From: Gammaproteobacteria bacterium
Lineage (GTDB): Bacteria > Pseudomonadota > Gammaproteobacteria > UBA5335 > SLRW01
Direction of reading: 5' to 3'
NCBI GenBank assembly: GCA_007130745.1
Contig: SLRW01000049.1
Coordinates: 1-5,484, forward strand
DNA length: 5,484 nt
In this document: positions 5,362-5,484 of the stretch, piece by piece
Layout of the letters: each line of letters starts with the position of its first letter
How positions within the stretch are numbered: position 1 is the first letter of the stretch
Translations under genes and position numbers: made by a program
The notes under the pieces: model-generated
What the model saw: only the letters and a program-made list of their open reading frames with translations
Databases searched by the model: none
Told to the model about the DNA's origin: nothing

Positions 5362-5484
5362 TCAGCTGCTGCGCGTGAGTACGGTGCTGCCCCAGGATAA
5401 CCCCACACCGAAGCCCGAGAGCAGCAGGGTCCGGGCTTGCTGCACGGCAGGGTCGGTCATCATGATGGGCAGTGAGGAAGACAC
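5362..5484 (-). CDS. 3' end of a FabH-like 3-oxoacyl-ACP synthase III (partial at window edge)
   Basis: The last 40 codons of a minus-strand gene are open to the window edge and end in TGA at 5362-5364. The peptide begins VSSSLPIMM and ends LLSGFGVGLSWGSTVLTRSS. This matches the C-terminus of ketoacyl-ACP synthase III (FabH-type thiolase fold). There GNT(V)SSSxPI carries the active-site Asn just before the window edge, and GFGxGxSWG is the conserved glycine-rich closing strand. The enzyme family condenses an acyl-CoA or acyl-ACP starter with malonyl-ACP. Whether it is the housekeeping FabH or a paralogue in a specialised acyl pathway cannot be judged from the tail alone. It reads in the same direction as the phosphatase gene, 35 nt upstream of it. 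Confidence 0.82.
   Translation of the reverse strand: MSSSLPIMMTDPAVQQARTLLLSGFGVGLSWGSTVLTRSS

Overview
The window comes from a moderately GC-rich bacterium, most likely a gammaproteobacterium. This is inferred from the protein families: a 7TMR-DISM/GGDEF/EAL c-di-GMP protein, an HPF-like protein of the proteobacterial short type, and a QLHIH-type HIT protein. Sigma32-style promoter spelling fits too. No species can be named from this sequence. There is no tRNA, rRNA, CRISPR, transposase or prophage gene here, so this looks like chromosomal housekeeping and stress-response territory.

Left part (1-1948, plus strand): a small heat-shock protein gene (Hsp20) sits behind a very good match to a sigma32 promoter and an exceptionally complete Shine-Dalgarno sequence. 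It ends in a clear intrinsic terminator. After an intergenic repeat element comes a compact three-gene operon: a ribosome hibernation factor-like protein (HPF/RaiA family), a HIT-family nucleotide hydrolase-like protein, and a small cupin. The gaps are 8 nt and a 4-nt ATGA overlap. Together these genes suggest a protein-protection and ribosome-dormancy neighbourhood. The link between the three operon members is inferred from gene order only.

Middle (1949-4758, plus strand): a 227-nt intergenic region carries a second copy of the same style of repeat, with 7/8-nt TTAA-containing units alternating with GC-rich hairpins. It is followed by a large membrane c-di-GMP protein. Its N-terminus is a periplasmic 7TMR-DISMED2-like sensor plus seven membrane helices. 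Its GGDEF domain is degenerate (motif replaced by SGPIF). Its EAL domain keeps every recognisable catalytic residue, so it is predicted to be a phosphodiesterase.

Right part (4775-5484, minus strand): a histidine phosphatase (RHG motif) converges on the c-di-GMP gene with a 16-nt gap. Upstream of it on the same strand is the last 40 residues of a FabH-like 3-oxoacyl-ACP synthase III, cut by the window edge.

I found no clearly new biological system. The most interesting non-coding signals are the paired modular intergenic repeats (651-754 and 1949-2095) and the inverted repeat that abuts the sigma32 promoter (17-42). The most interesting coding signals are the hpf-HIT-cupin operon, with altered metal/catalytic motifs in the last two proteins, and the asymmetric GGDEF/EAL enzyme.
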